Assembly: GCF_000014065.1 (NCBI RefSeq)
Contig: NC_008044.1
Span: forward strand, 1,635,501-1,699,500
DNA from: Ruegeria sp. TM1040
Lineage (GTDB): Bacteria; Pseudomonadota; Alphaproteobacteria; Rhodobacterales; Rhodobacteraceae
Reading direction: 5' to 3'
Length of the DNA: 64,000 bases
The notes under the pieces were generated by a model, which saw nothing but the letters and a program-made list of their open reading frames with translations, did not search any database and had not been told where the DNA came from. Shown in pieces: positions 1 through 8,800 of this stretch; the first letter of the stretch is position 1; each line of letters starts with the position of its first letter. The position numbers and the translations under genes are program-made.

Positions 1-693
1 GACCCCGAAGGCGCGCCTGTCAAGGTCGGGGTCGGCATCGCGGATGTGATGTGCGGAATGTATGCGACCATCGGCATTCTCTCGGCATTGCGCCACCGCG
101 ATCTCACGGGCGAAGGCCAGCAGGTCGAACTTGCCCTGGTGGATGCGCAGATCGCCTGGCTGATCAACGAAGGTGTGAGTTACCTCAATACCGGCCAGAA
201 ACCCGTGCGACGCGGCAATGAGCACCCCTCGATCATGCCCTATGGCACCTATGAAACCCGCGACGGCCATGTGATCCTCGCAGTTGGGAATGATAGTCAG
301 TTTCGCCGATTTATGGCATTCCTTGCCCTCGAGGGATTGGCCGAAGATCCCCGATTTGCCACCAATCCGGCCCGTCTTGAGCATCGCGGCGCACTCAATG
401 ATATCCTGATCCCGGCGCTACAGCGCTATCGCACCGATGAGGTCATTGCCGCGATGGAAGCCGCCAAGGTGCCCGTCGGCCCGGTCAAGACACTCGATCA
501 GGTCTTTGAGACCGATCAGGTTGCCGCGCGGGACATGGTGGTGACGATGCAGGCCGGTGACACCGAGGTGCGGCTCTTGGGCAATCCGCTCAAGTTCTCG
601 CGCACCCCCGTAACCTACCGCAAGGCTCCGCCCAGATGCGGGGCGGACAGCACGGAGATTCTCGCGTCTGACGCGCCCTTTGAGACCGACTGA
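1..693 (+). CDS. CaiB/BaiF family III CoA-transferase, 5'-truncated by the window edge
   Basis: The reading frame is open from base 1, so only about the last 230 residues of a family usually near 380-400 are present. The visible part starts inside the conserved ADVMCGMYATIGILSAL segment. It ends with the C-terminal signature PVGPVKTLDQVFETDQVAARDM, broken here only for length (PVGPVKTLDQ, then VFETDQVAARDM). Family III enzymes move CoA between organic acids and acyl-CoA thioesters. The N-terminal catalytic Asp region is outside the window and the substrate cannot be read from what remains. A hairpin terminator follows at 776-808. The ATG at 46 is internal and not the start. Confidence 0.9.
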   Translation, partial: DPEGAPVKVGVGIADVMCGMYATIGILSALRHRDLTGEGQQVELALVDAQIAWLINEGVSYLNTGQKPVRRGNEHPSIMPYGTYETRDGHVILAVGNDSQFRRFMAFLALEGLAEDPRFATNPARLEHRGALNDILIPALQRYRTDEVIAAMEAAKVPVGPVKTLDQVFETDQVAARDMVVTMQAGDTEVRLLGNPLKFSRTPVTYRKAPPRCGADSTEILASDAPFETD

Positions 694-775
694 ACGGATC
701 CCGCACAGACGTGGCCCAGAGGGCCGCCTCGCAATGTTACAAAAGCCTGCGCGATTTTCTGCCCGCGCTGCATCC

Positions 776-808
776 ACCAGCACAAAGCACCGTTTTTGTG
801 CTGGTTTT
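776..808 (+). terminator. Rho-independent terminator after the CoA-transferase
   Basis: A perfect 11-bp inverted repeat (776-786 with 795-805) closes an 8-nt loop and runs into TTTT. It lies about 80 bases after the CoA-transferase stop and ahead of the TPR gene, so it separates the two transcripts. Confidence 0.75.
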
Positions 809-956
809 CGCCCACATCCCCCCGCGTTGATGTCATTTTCCCGCCGAAACCCACACGCGCCTTCACCAAAGCGAGAGCGGGGGGCGCGCGGTGGAAATTG
901 CTTCGCTAGCATCTCTGTTAACAATCGTGTTCCCAGCTTGTGAAAGTGACCCGCCC

Positions 957-2321
957 ATGACCCAGGATATTTTTGGACAAGAGTGCAGCCTCACCGATCC
1001 CCGCGCACTCGCGGAATGGAACGGCGCGCAGACCGGCGTTCTTGCCCATGCGGCGCGCACCGCTGGCCACCTTGGGGCGGTGTTGGACGCCGCGCCCGAT
1101 TTTGCCCTCGGTCAGGCCATCAAGGGGCTGTCGCTGTTGATGCTTGGGCGCTCCGAACTCTTGCCGACCGCGCGCGAGGCGCTGGCTATTGCCAAGTCGA
1201 CCTATGAAGGCGCGTTGCCGCGAGAACGCAAATATGTCGACGCATTGGAAGCCTGGCTCTCGGGTCATCCCTCGCGCGCGATCACCTGCATGGAAGACAT
1301 CCTGACCCGGCATCCCTGCGACACGCTGGCGATGAAACTCAGCCATGGGATCCGCTTTATCATGGGCGACGCCCGCGGCATGCGCGCCTCTATCGAGCGT
1401 GTGCTGCCCGCCTATTCGACCGAGCACGCAGGACATGGCTATCTGTTGGGCTGTCACGCCTTTGCCCTCGAGGAAACCGGCGACTTCGACCGGGCGGAAA
1501 TCACCGGACGTCAGGCACTTTGGACCGCGCCGGACGATGCATGGGGGCTGCATGCGGTGGCACATGTGCATGACATGACCGGAAATGCCAGGACTGGATT
1601 GGGTTGGCTTGAGGGCCGCGAAGAGGCCTGGGCGCATTGCAACAATTTTCGCTACCATGTGTGGTGGCACAAGGCCCTGATGCACCTCGACCTCGGCCAA
1701 ATCGACGAGGTGATGCGGCTCTATGATGATGAGGTGCGCAAGGACAAGACCGACGACTACCGCGACATCTCCAATGCCACCTCGCTGCTGATGCGGCTCG
1801 AACTTGATGGGGTCAATGTCGGAGACCGCTGGGACGAGCTGGCAGAGCTTTGCGAAAACCGAACTGAGGACGGCAGCCTCATCTTTGCCGATCTGCATTA
1901 CCTGCTGGCGCTGATCGGCGGCGATCGCGCAACGGCCACAGGCCAGCTGATCCGGCGGATCCATGCCGATGGAACCCAGCCCAAGACCGAAGCCGCGCAA
2001 AGAATGGCCGACCCGGGCTGCGCGGTGTCAAAGGGACTTGAGGCTTTTGGGGAAGGCCACTACGGCACAGCCTTCGACTACCTCGCTAAGTCACGGGATT
2101 CGTTGCAACTTGCAGGTGGCAGCCATGCCCAGCGGGACGTGTTTGAACGCATGACCATCGACGCTGGGCTGCGCTCGGGGAACTGGGCACAAGTGGAGGC
2201 CATTTTGGATGACAGACGTGCCAAACGCGGAGGGGGCGAAGACAATTATGCGATGGCCCGTCGCGCCTTGATTGCGGCCGCCCAAAGCGAGGGCGGCGCA
2301 CAGAGCGTCCCGGCGGAGTGA
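957..2321 (+). CDS. Tetratricopeptide-repeat protein (TTC38-like)
   Basis: A 454-residue soluble protein without signal peptide or membrane segments. Helical TPR-type pairs run through most of it, with TTC38-family features such as HVWWHKALMHLDLGQ and the repeated 'A.E..GD...A...' pattern (LEETGDFDRAEITGRQAL). I chose ATG 957 rather than the upstream in-frame ATG at 891, because the extra 22 residues are not family-like and 957 begins the conserved MTQDIFG portion. The function is unknown; TPRs usually mediate protein contacts. Its stop lies only 22 bases before opgC, so it could be the first gene of the glucan operon or simply be read into it. Confidence 0.8.
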   Translation: MTQDIFGQECSLTDPRALAEWNGAQTGVLAHAARTAGHLGAVLDAAPDFALGQAIKGLSLLMLGRSELLPTAREALAIAKSTYEGALPRERKYVDALEAWLSGHPSRAITCMEDILTRHPCDTLAMKLSHGIRFIMGDARGMRASIERVLPAYSTEHAGHGYLLGCHAFALEETGDFDRAEITGRQALWTAPDDAWGLHAVAHVHDMTGNARTGLGWLEGREEAWAHCNNFRYHVWWHKALMHLDLGQIDEVMRLYDDEVRKDKTDDYRDISNATSLLMRLELDGVNVGDRWDELAELCENRTEDGSLIFADLHYLLALIGGDRATATGQLIRRIHADGTQPKTEAAQRMADPGCAVSKGLEAFGEGHYGTAFDYLAKSRDSLQLAGGSHAQRDVFERMTIDAGLRSGNWAQVEAILDDRRAKRGGGEDNYAMARRALIAAAQSEGGAQSVPAE

Positions 2322-2343
2322 TCCTTTAGGAGATTTGAAAAAG

Positions 2344-3651
2344 ATGGCAGACGTCGCGCCTTTTCCGGCGCCCGATCAAAGCAGCGCTCAACGCGCCGCC
2401 CCCACATCCACCGGCGCCGATGGTGCAGGCCCCCTCGCGGGGGCCACGGCGCAGCTGCGCCCGGATGTGCAGGGGCGCCCGCGCGACCCGCGACTTGATT
2501 TTTATCGCGGCATCGCGATGTTCATCATCCTCTGCGCGCATATCCCGGGCAATCGCTGGACAGGCTGGATTCCGGCCCGCTTTGGCTTTTCCGACGCAAC
2601 CGAGATCTTTGTGTTCTGCTCCGGCATGGCTTCCGCGATTGCCTTTGGCGGCTCTTTCCAGCGCCACGGCTGGTGGTTGGGCACCGCGCGCGTCGCCTAC
2701 CGCTGCTGGCAGGTGTTCTGGGCGCATATTGGCCTCTTTTTCTTTGTGGCCATGTCGATGGCCGCGCTCGATCTCTATGGCGGGTTTGAGAAAAGCTACA
2801 TCGGCTCATTGAACCTGAGACCGTTTTTCAACGATCCCGCAGAGCAGATCGTGGGGATTTTCACCCTCACCTATGTGCCGAACTACTTTGACATTCTGCC
2901 GATGTATCTGGTGGTGCTGGCCTTGATGCCTGCGATTATGAGCGCGCAGAAACTCGGCCTCTGGGCTGTGGCGGGGCTGTCGCTGGCGCTCTGGCTTCTG
3001 GCCAACCCTTATGTTGTCGGACTTGGTCCCGAAGGCCTGTCGCTGCCCGCAGAGCCTTGGTCGGACCGCGAGTGGTTCTTCAACCCTTTCGGCTGGCAGC
3101 TTTTGTTCTTTACCGGTTTTGCCTTTATGGCAGGCTGGCTTCCCAAACCGCCGGTCAGCCGCGGACTGGCACTGTTAGCGGCCGCCTTCTTGATCCTGTC
3201 GATGCCTTTTGGCTCGTGGAAGGTCTTCAGCTGGCTCAACAGTGCGGCCCCCGACCTGGGCGCAACGATCCGCCCTGCATGGGGCATCACCGGAGAGTGG
3301 CGCGAGAAAACCGACTTTGGCCTTCTGCGCTATCTGCATTTCTTGTCGCTGGCTTACCTGGCATGGCTTGTGGCCGGTGAGAACGGGCAAAACCTCGTGG
3401 CCCGTGGCAGCTCTTTGGCCGCGCGCTTCTGGGCTCAGATCCTGACGCTCATCACCAAGGTCGGCCAGCAAAGCCTTGCTGTCTTTGTCTTTTCCATGGC
3501 GCTTGCCCGTTTCATTGGCGCGGCTCTGGATCAAACCGAGCGCGGCATCCTTGTGACCGCGTTGGCCAATATCACTGGCTTCACTCTCATTATCGGCTGC
3601 GCTTTTGCAGCCGGCTGGTTCAAATCCCAACCCTGGAGACGCAAACGATGA
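2344..3651 (+). CDS. opgC: OpgC-family membrane acyltransferase, glucan succinylation
   Basis: A polytopic inner-membrane protein of 435 residues with about ten hydrophobic helices. The N-terminal family signature is present: RDPRLDFYRGIAMFIIL, the following AHIPGN, and FSDATEIFVFCSG. OpgC proteins attach succinyl groups to osmoregulated periplasmic glucans. The start at 2344 is preceded by AGGAG (2328-2332); a longer frame from 2272 overlaps the TPR gene and lacks such a site. Its last bases overlap opgG by four (ATGA), which indicates translational coupling. Identification rests on family pattern plus direct linkage to opgG and opgH. Confidence 0.88.
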   Translation: MADVAPFPAPDQSSAQRAAPTSTGADGAGPLAGATAQLRPDVQGRPRDPRLDFYRGIAMFIILCAHIPGNRWTGWIPARFGFSDATEIFVFCSGMASAIAFGGSFQRHGWWLGTARVAYRCWQVFWAHIGLFFFVAMSMAALDLYGGFEKSYIGSLNLRPFFNDPAEQIVGIFTLTYVPNYFDILPMYLVVLALMPAIMSAQKLGLWAVAGLSLALWLLANPYVVGLGPEGLSLPAEPWSDREWFFNPFGWQLLFFTGFAFMAGWLPKPPVSRGLALLAAAFLILSMPFGSWKVFSWLNSAAPDLGATIRPAWGITGEWREKTDFGLLRYLHFLSLAYLAWLVAGENGQNLVARGSSLAARFWAQILTLITKVGQQSLAVFVFSMALARFIGAALDQTERGILVTALANITGFTLIIGCAFAAGWFKSQPWRRKR

Positions 3652-5174
3652 GCACATTCAGCCGTCGTTCCTTCCTTCAATTCGCCTCTGCCCTGTCACT
3701 TGCGGCACTGGCCCCCGCCGCGCGCGCCAGCGCCTCCGAGGAAGCGTTTTCGCGCGCCGATGTGATTGCGCGCGCCAAGGCTCTCGCTGAACGGCCGTTC
3801 AAGGCCCGCAGCGCGGTTCCCGATGACTGGCTCGCTCTGAGTTATGACCAGTATCGCTCGATCCAGTTTGACCTCGACAAGGCGCTCTGGGCCGGCTCTG
3901 ATCGCAGCTACAACGTGGATTTCTTTCTACCCGGCCTCTATTTCGAACGCCCGGTCCTCGTCCATGAAGTTGAAGACGGGATGGCGCATCGCATCCCCTT
4001 CGATTTGGGTCATTTCAAGAAACATCCCGAGATCTCACCCGATCTGTCGACCGAAGGGCCGCTGGGGTATTCGGGTTTCCGCCTGCGCACGGATCTTGGC
4101 GACCGGGATCATCCGGGAAAGAAAACCGAATTCTGCGTCTTTCAGGGCGCGAGCTACTTCCGCGCGATTGCCAATGGCAACAACTATGGTCTGTCTGCAC
4201 GCGGGCTGGCGCTCAAGACGGCCGATCCCGAGGGCGAGGAATTCCCCGAATTTGTCAGCTTCTGGCTCGAAGCGCCGGGCCCCTTGCAGGAAAACATGGT
4301 GGTGCACGCGCTGATGGACAGCCCCTCGGTGACGGGCGCCTACCGGTTTGACATCACCCCCGGCACCCCTTGTGTGATGGATGTGGAAGCGACGCTCTTT
4401 GCACGCAAGGACCTGACGCATGCGGGTCTTGCACCGCTTACCTCAATGTTCCTCTTTGATGGCACCAACCATCAGCGGTTCGATGATTTCCGCCCGGCGG
4501 TTCACGATAGCGATGGGCTCTTGATGAAAAACGGCAATGGCGAGGTCATCTGGCGACCCCTTGCAAACCCGACCCGTCTTCAGGTGTCGAGCTTCGTGGA
4601 CAAGAACCCCGCCGGTTTTGGCCTGATGCAGCGCGCGCGCAAGCTGTCGGACTTTGCCGATCTCGAAGCCCACTACCATCGCCGCCCCTCGCTCTGGGTC
4701 GAGCCCCGCGAGGATTGGGGCGCGGGAAGCGTCACCCTGGTTGAAATCCCGGCGGACAAGGAAATCTACGACAATATCGTCGCCTATTGGCGTCCGGAAA
4801 AACCCTATCCCGCTGGCGCGCGCGTGGATCTCAACTATCGTCTGAGCTGGGGCGAAGAGCCGGTGCTGGATCTGCCGCGCGTGATCAACACCGCCTCAGG
4901 CGCCAAGATCTTTGGCGACCCCGGGCGTCTCATGGTGATCGATTTTGAGGCGCACCCGGTGTTTGAAGCCGATCCCGAGGCCTTCAGCTTGCATATCTCC
5001 TCGCCACATCTTGAGACATCTGATGGTGTGTTGCAGCGCAACCCGGAGACCGGCGGCATGCGACTGGCGTTCTCCTTTGATCCGGGCGAGCAAACCCATG
5101 TGGAACTGCGCGCGCAACTGCGCAAGGATGGGCAGGATGCTTCTGAGGTCTGGCTGTATCGGTGGACCGTCTGA
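3648..5174 (+). CDS. opgG: Periplasmic glucan biosynthesis protein OpgG/MdoG
   Basis: A 508-residue exported protein. The N-terminus has a twin-arginine type signal (SRRSFLQFASALSLAAL, cleavage near ARAS), so export through Tat is inferred. The remainder is a typical MdoG domain with motifs such as RSIQFD, the VDFFLPGLYFERPV segment and the C-terminal Ig-like region ending in VWLYRWTV. OpgG is needed to build or branch the beta-glucan backbone in the periplasm. A Tat signal is the usual sign of the OpgD paralogue in enterobacteria, so OpgD-like naming is possible; operon position with OpgH favours opgG. It is directly abutted by opgH. Confidence 0.92.
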   Translation: MSTFSRRSFLQFASALSLAALAPAARASASEEAFSRADVIARAKALAERPFKARSAVPDDWLALSYDQYRSIQFDLDKALWAGSDRSYNVDFFLPGLYFERPVLVHEVEDGMAHRIPFDLGHFKKHPEISPDLSTEGPLGYSGFRLRTDLGDRDHPGKKTEFCVFQGASYFRAIANGNNYGLSARGLALKTADPEGEEFPEFVSFWLEAPGPLQENMVVHALMDSPSVTGAYRFDITPGTPCVMDVEATLFARKDLTHAGLAPLTSMFLFDGTNHQRFDDFRPAVHDSDGLLMKNGNGEVIWRPLANPTRLQVSSFVDKNPAGFGLMQRARKLSDFADLEAHYHRRPSLWVEPREDWGAGSVTLVEIPADKEIYDNIVAYWRPEKPYPAGARVDLNYRLSWGEEPVLDLPRVINTASGAKIFGDPGRLMVIDFEAHPVFEADPEAFSLHISSPHLETSDGVLQRNPETGGMRLAFSFDPGEQTHVELRAQLRKDGQDASEVWLYRWTV

Positions 5175-7067
5175 ATGAAAGACATTGGTTTTACAGATAC
5201 ATCCGCGCTGTTGTTGCCACCAGAGGCTCCGCTGGCGATGCCGGCGCAGGACTTTGGACGCCAATTTCACGACGCCAGCGCGCCGGCTGCCTCCGCCCGG
5301 GATGGAACCGGCGCGGCGCTGTGGCGGGTGCTGGCGTTTTCGCCTGCCATGGTTGCAACTCTTGCGCTTGCGTGGGTGATGCAGGGCTGGTTTGCCGCAG
5401 ATGGCACCACCTCGCTGGAGTGGGTGCTGTTGGTTCTGATTGCTTTCAACTTCTTCTGGATCACTTTCACGGTCTCGACCGTCCTGCTTGGACTGTTCAG
5501 CCTCTCGCGCACCCGTCCGCGCCCCGAACGCGGCCTGCGCAAACCAATGCGGGTGGCCCTCTTGGTGCCAATCTACAACGAAGTGCCCTGGTATGTGCTT
5601 GGCAACGCGCGTTCCATGCTCGAGGAGCTGCGGGCCATCGGCGGGCCCCATCGCTACGAGATGTTCATTCTCTCGGACACCCGCGACCCAGAGATTGCCG
5701 CACAAGAGCTGCAGAGCATCAAGGCTTTACGCGCGGATTTGCCCGAGGGGATCACGCTCTATTATCGTCGGCGCGCCGAAAACACCGCCCGCAAGGTGGG
5801 CAATATCCATGATTGGGTGACCCGCTGGGGCGGCAGCTATGAGGCCATGTTGGTGCTGGATGCGGACAGCCTGATGACAGGCCGCGCCATCCAGCGCCTC
5901 ACGGATGCACTGGCGCGGGACCCGGCTGCTGGTCTCATTCAGAGCTTCCCGCAACTTATTGGTGCACAATCCGTTTTTGGCCGCATGCAACAGTTTGCCA
6001 ACGGCGTATACGGCCTCGCGCTGGCCGAGGGTCTGGCGCGTTGGACTGGTCATGAGGGCAATTACTGGGGCCACAACGCCATCATTCGCACCCGCGCCTT
6101 TGCCGCGTCGGCCGGGTTGCCGGAGCTGCGCGGGTTCACCGGAGGCAGCAGCCTCATCATGAGCCATGATTTTGTGGAGGCAGGCTTGTTGCGACGGGCT
6201 GGCTGGCGCGTGAGGTTCCTGCCCCGCATCCGCGGCTCCTACGAGGAAACACCGGCCACTCTGGTGGATCATATCCAGCGCGACCGGCGCTGGTGTCAGG
6301 GCAACCTGCAACACCTGCGTCTTTTGTCGGCAACCGGGTTTCACGCGATGTCGCGGTTCCACCTCGCGCATGGTGCCATCGGCTATCTGATGGCGCCGGT
6401 CTGGTTTGCGCTCTTGGTGATCTGGGCCGTGATCGGCCAGGACGAGGGCGGATCAGTGATCACCTACTTCTCCGAGGCAAACCCGCTGCGGCCCAACTGG
6501 CCGGATATGAGCGAGCCACGCCATGTGGCGGTGATCGTCCTGATTTATGCCATGTTGCTCGCGCCCAAGGTCCTCTCTGTCGCGGCCCTGCCTCTGACCG
6601 GGCGGCGGATCGCGGATTATGGCGGTCTGGGGCGGTTCCTTCTGTCCATGCTCACCGAAATTTTGCTTGCGATCCTCTATGCGCCGATCCTGATGGTTCA
6701 GCAGATGATTGCCGTGTTGCGCAGCGTCTTTGGCCTGCAAAAAGGCTGGTCCCCGCAGGCGCGCGCAGGTGGTGAGTATAGTCTTGCAACCCTGTGCAAG
6801 TGCCACCTTCTAGAGACCGTGAGTGGCATCGCGCTCTGCATCGGGATTGCTGCGGGCCTGGTGTCACTCTGGCTGTTGCCAATCGCACTGTCACTTGTGC
6901 TGGCCGTGCCGCTCTCTGCGATGTCGGGCCTGCGCCTGCCGCGGGGCTGGATGGGCACGGCCGAGACCTTGAACGAGCCGCAGATCAACCGCGCGGCCCA
7001 TCACTACCGCAATCTGTTGCGGCAACACGCGCAAGGGACCGACGTGCCCGTGCAGGCCGCGGAGTGA
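5175..7067 (+). CDS. opgH: Glucan glucosyltransferase OpgH/MdoH
   Basis: A 630-residue integral membrane family 2 glycosyltransferase. Hydrophobic helices near residues 50-100 precede the cytoplasmic catalytic domain. That domain carries ALLVPIYNE, the metal-binding LDADSLM and the QRDRRWCQGNLQHLRL acceptor motif (QxxRW type). At least four more helices follow. OpgH polymerises glucose from UDP-glucose into the linear beta-1,2 backbone and passes it across the membrane. The ATG begins immediately after the opgG stop. The protein is shorter than the roughly 850 residues of E. coli MdoH, as is common in alphaproteobacteria. No opgI gene lies between opgG and opgH. Confidence 0.93.
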   Translation: MKDIGFTDTSALLLPPEAPLAMPAQDFGRQFHDASAPAASARDGTGAALWRVLAFSPAMVATLALAWVMQGWFAADGTTSLEWVLLVLIAFNFFWITFTVSTVLLGLFSLSRTRPRPERGLRKPMRVALLVPIYNEVPWYVLGNARSMLEELRAIGGPHRYEMFILSDTRDPEIAAQELQSIKALRADLPEGITLYYRRRAENTARKVGNIHDWVTRWGGSYEAMLVLDADSLMTGRAIQRLTDALARDPAAGLIQSFPQLIGAQSVFGRMQQFANGVYGLALAEGLARWTGHEGNYWGHNAIIRTRAFAASAGLPELRGFTGGSSLIMSHDFVEAGLLRRAGWRVRFLPRIRGSYEETPATLVDHIQRDRRWCQGNLQHLRLLSATGFHAMSRFHLAHGAIGYLMAPVWFALLVIWAVIGQDEGGSVITYFSEANPLRPNWPDMSEPRHVAVIVLIYAMLLAPKVLSVAALPLTGRRIADYGGLGRFLLSMLTEILLAILYAPILMVQQMIAVLRSVFGLQKGWSPQARAGGEYSLATLCKCHLLETVSGIALCIGIAAGLVSLWLLPIALSLVLAVPLSAMSGLRLPRGWMGTAETLNEPQINRAAHHYRNLLRQHAQGTDVPVQAAE

Positions 7068-7084
7068 GAGGTTCCGTGGCGTTT

Positions 7085-7132
7085 GCGGGGGCTCTGCCCC
7101 CGCACCCCCGGGATATTTTTCGTTAGAAGAAA
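7085..7132 (+). repeat. Dispersed hairpin/GATATTT element, copy A
   Basis: An 8-bp GC stem with TCT loop (7085-7092, 7096-7103) is followed by CCCCCGGGATATTTTTCG and TTAGAAGAAA. It sits 17 bases after the opgH stop in the same orientation, so it may act as an opgH terminator. It shares its pieces with copies at 29703, 29867, 34107, 52421 and 59615. Confidence 0.75.
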
Positions 7133-7139
7133 AGAGGCG

Positions 7140-7177
7140 TCAGCCACCGGTCTGTGTATCAGCCACCGGTCTGTGCA
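7140..7177. repeat. 19-bp tandem duplication at the esterase stop codon
   Basis: Two adjacent 19-base units (7140-7158 and 7159-7177) differ at one position. The second contains the last codons and the stop of the minus-strand esterase; the first repeats that stop region just beyond it. This looks like a local slippage duplication. Confidence 0.85.
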
Positions 7178-7998
7178 TCTGTTGGGTCGGCCTCAAGCCA
7201 GTCGACGACACGGCCGGCCCAGCCCGAAGGAACCCTATGCCCGCCGGGAAAGAGCTCAAACGTGAGGGCCGCCCCATCGCCGCAAGACCAGCTGCGCATC
7301 GACAGATCTCCGTCCTGCCAGATTTCAGCAGGGGCATGGGTCTCGCATCCCAGCGTGTCGCGCCAGAGCTCCAGACCCGCCCAGATGTCACCTTGCACAA
7401 AACGCCCGCCGCCCAGGATGCGCCCTTCGAGCGGAACCACGCGATCCGCCCAGCCGTGGCTGTGGTAAAGCCGCAAAGGGCCCTCGCATTCCTTTGGTTG
7501 AGGTCTCCAGAAGCCGCCTGCAACCGGCAGATAAGCCGCAAAAGCATCCGGGTCGCGACAGGCGAGATAGTTCACCATGAAAGCGCCGGAGGAAAACCCC
7601 GCCAAAACAGAGTGTTCAGGATCAACATCAAAGCGTTTTACCGCGTCCTTCAGAACGTCTTGCAAGAAGGTGAAATCATCCCGCCCGCCAAACTCGGGCA
7701 GGAATGACCAGCTTCGCACGCCTTGCGCGCCGCGGGCGCCATTTGGGGCGATTACGGCGTAACCGCGCGCTGTAAACCCTGTGACCATCTGCTCCAGATT
7801 CATGACATTTTTCGCAGATCCGCCATGGCCATGCAGGAAGACAATGGCTGGCGTCTGGTCTGCGGGCGTGTCAGGGAGCACGATCTGGTAGCTGCCAGTG
7901 TCCAGTCTGCAGGCGGTCTCTGGCGTATCACAGGCGGCGGCACCTTCGACAAGCGTGAGGGTGGCAATCGTGGCCAGTAGCGGGATCATCCTGTCCAT
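7159..7998 (-). CDS. Secreted PHB-depolymerase/feruloyl-esterase type alpha/beta hydrolase
   Basis: A 279-residue protein with a signal peptide (MDRMIPLLATIATLTLVEGA, cleavage near AAAC). It has the oxyanion-hole motif FLHGHGGSA and the nucleophile elbow AGFSSGAFM (GxSxG). It fits the LpqC/esterase-depolymerase family that hydrolyses short polyesters or feruloyl-type esters outside the cytoplasm; the exact substrate is not readable. A later start at 7989 would give a four-base ATGA overlap with the rhodanese gene, but it would remove the positive residue of the signal peptide. I kept the longer form with moderate certainty. The gene ends in a 19-bp tandem duplication. Confidence 0.85.
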   Translation of the reverse strand: MDRMIPLLATIATLTLVEGAAACDTPETACRLDTGSYQIVLPDTPADQTPAIVFLHGHGGSAKNVMNLEQMVTGFTARGYAVIAPNGARGAQGVRSWSFLPEFGGRDDFTFLQDVLKDAVKRFDVDPEHSVLAGFSSGAFMVNYLACRDPDAFAAYLPVAGGFWRPQPKECEGPLRLYHSHGWADRVVPLEGRILGGGRFVQGDIWAGLELWRDTLGCETHAPAEIWQDGDLSMRSWSCGDGAALTFELFPGGHRVPSGWAGRVVDWLEADPTDAQTGG

Positions 7999-8477
7999 GG
8001 GCGCACCGGCAGGTTGCTGCTGAGCCAGCCCGGCCCGGCAGTGGATCCATAGACGCCTTCCGGGACATCGATGATGTCCTCAAATCCCGACGCAAGCAAC
8101 TGTCGGGTGAGCCGCGCCGAGCGCACGCCTCCGGCGCAGATCAAGGCCACCGGGCGACCGGGGTCCTGCACCTGAAGTGCGCGTAGCGCCTCCTGAAAAT
8201 CCGCCCGGCGCATATCTAGGGGGACTGCCCCTTCAGGGATGCCGGTCTGGCGCCATTCAGAGGGGGTGCGAATGTCAAGGAGCAGGATCTCGCCCGTCTG
8301 CGCGTCCTTGTGGGCCTGCGCGACCGAGAGGATCCGGCCTTCATGGGTGGGACGGTGTCGCGACAGCCCCCACCAGCCCCCTGCCCCAAGCAGTAGAGCG
8401 CCGCCGCCCAAAAGAAACACGCGGCGGGAGGATCGCGTCGAGGGGGGCGTGCGAGTGTGATCCTGTTTCATTTGCAT
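7986..8477 (-). CDS. Membrane-anchored or exported rhodanese-domain protein
   Basis: The N-terminus has a basic stretch (RSSRR) followed by a hydrophobic segment (VFLLGGGALLLGAGGWWGL), so it is either anchored in the inner membrane or exported. The rest is one rhodanese domain: LLLDIRTPSEW, and the active-site loop LICAGGVRSARLT with the expected cysteine. Such proteins transfer sulfane sulfur or act as sulfur carriers. The start is uncertain: in-frame starts exist at 8513, 8477 and 8471, none with a strong ribosome-binding site. The end overlaps the start of the esterase gene, suggesting one transcript. Confidence 0.8.
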   Translation of the reverse strand: MQMKQDHTRTPPSTRSSRRVFLLGGGALLLGAGGWWGLSRHRPTHEGRILSVAQAHKDAQTGEILLLDIRTPSEWRQTGIPEGAVPLDMRRADFQEALRALQVQDPGRPVALICAGGVRSARLTRQLLASGFEDIIDVPEGVYGSTAGPGWLSSNLPVRPWTG

Positions 8478-8800
8478 ATCCAAGTCTTTGCGGATCCAAT
8501 TTATCACAGCCATCCGGCGGATGTGCGCAGAAGATCGCGGCCGGACTTCAAGATCGCGTCATCTGAAGTCACCCGGTCCAGCGTCACAATACGCTGACCC
8601 GAGCGGGCTCCTGTTTGCGCAAACCGCCAGTGTCATCCTCACCAAAACATGCGGCGCAATGTCACATTTGGCCTGAACGATACGAAAACCTGACTTTTTC
8701 TGCCGGATTTTGTGGAACCGGACTGGAAATTTCCTTACTCCAGTAACAGCTAGGAGCCTATTGCCGCCATAACAACAATCCACAACCTGGAGAGTATGAC

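Noticed and set aside
891-956. Earlier start of the TPR gene with a hydrophobic N-terminus
   Set aside because: The 22 extra residues look like a weak signal peptide, but there is no good ribosome site and the conserved sequence begins at 957.
3610-3640. tRNA-like string GGTTCAAATCCC
   Set aside because: It lies inside the opgC coding end, and no cloverleaf arms surround it.
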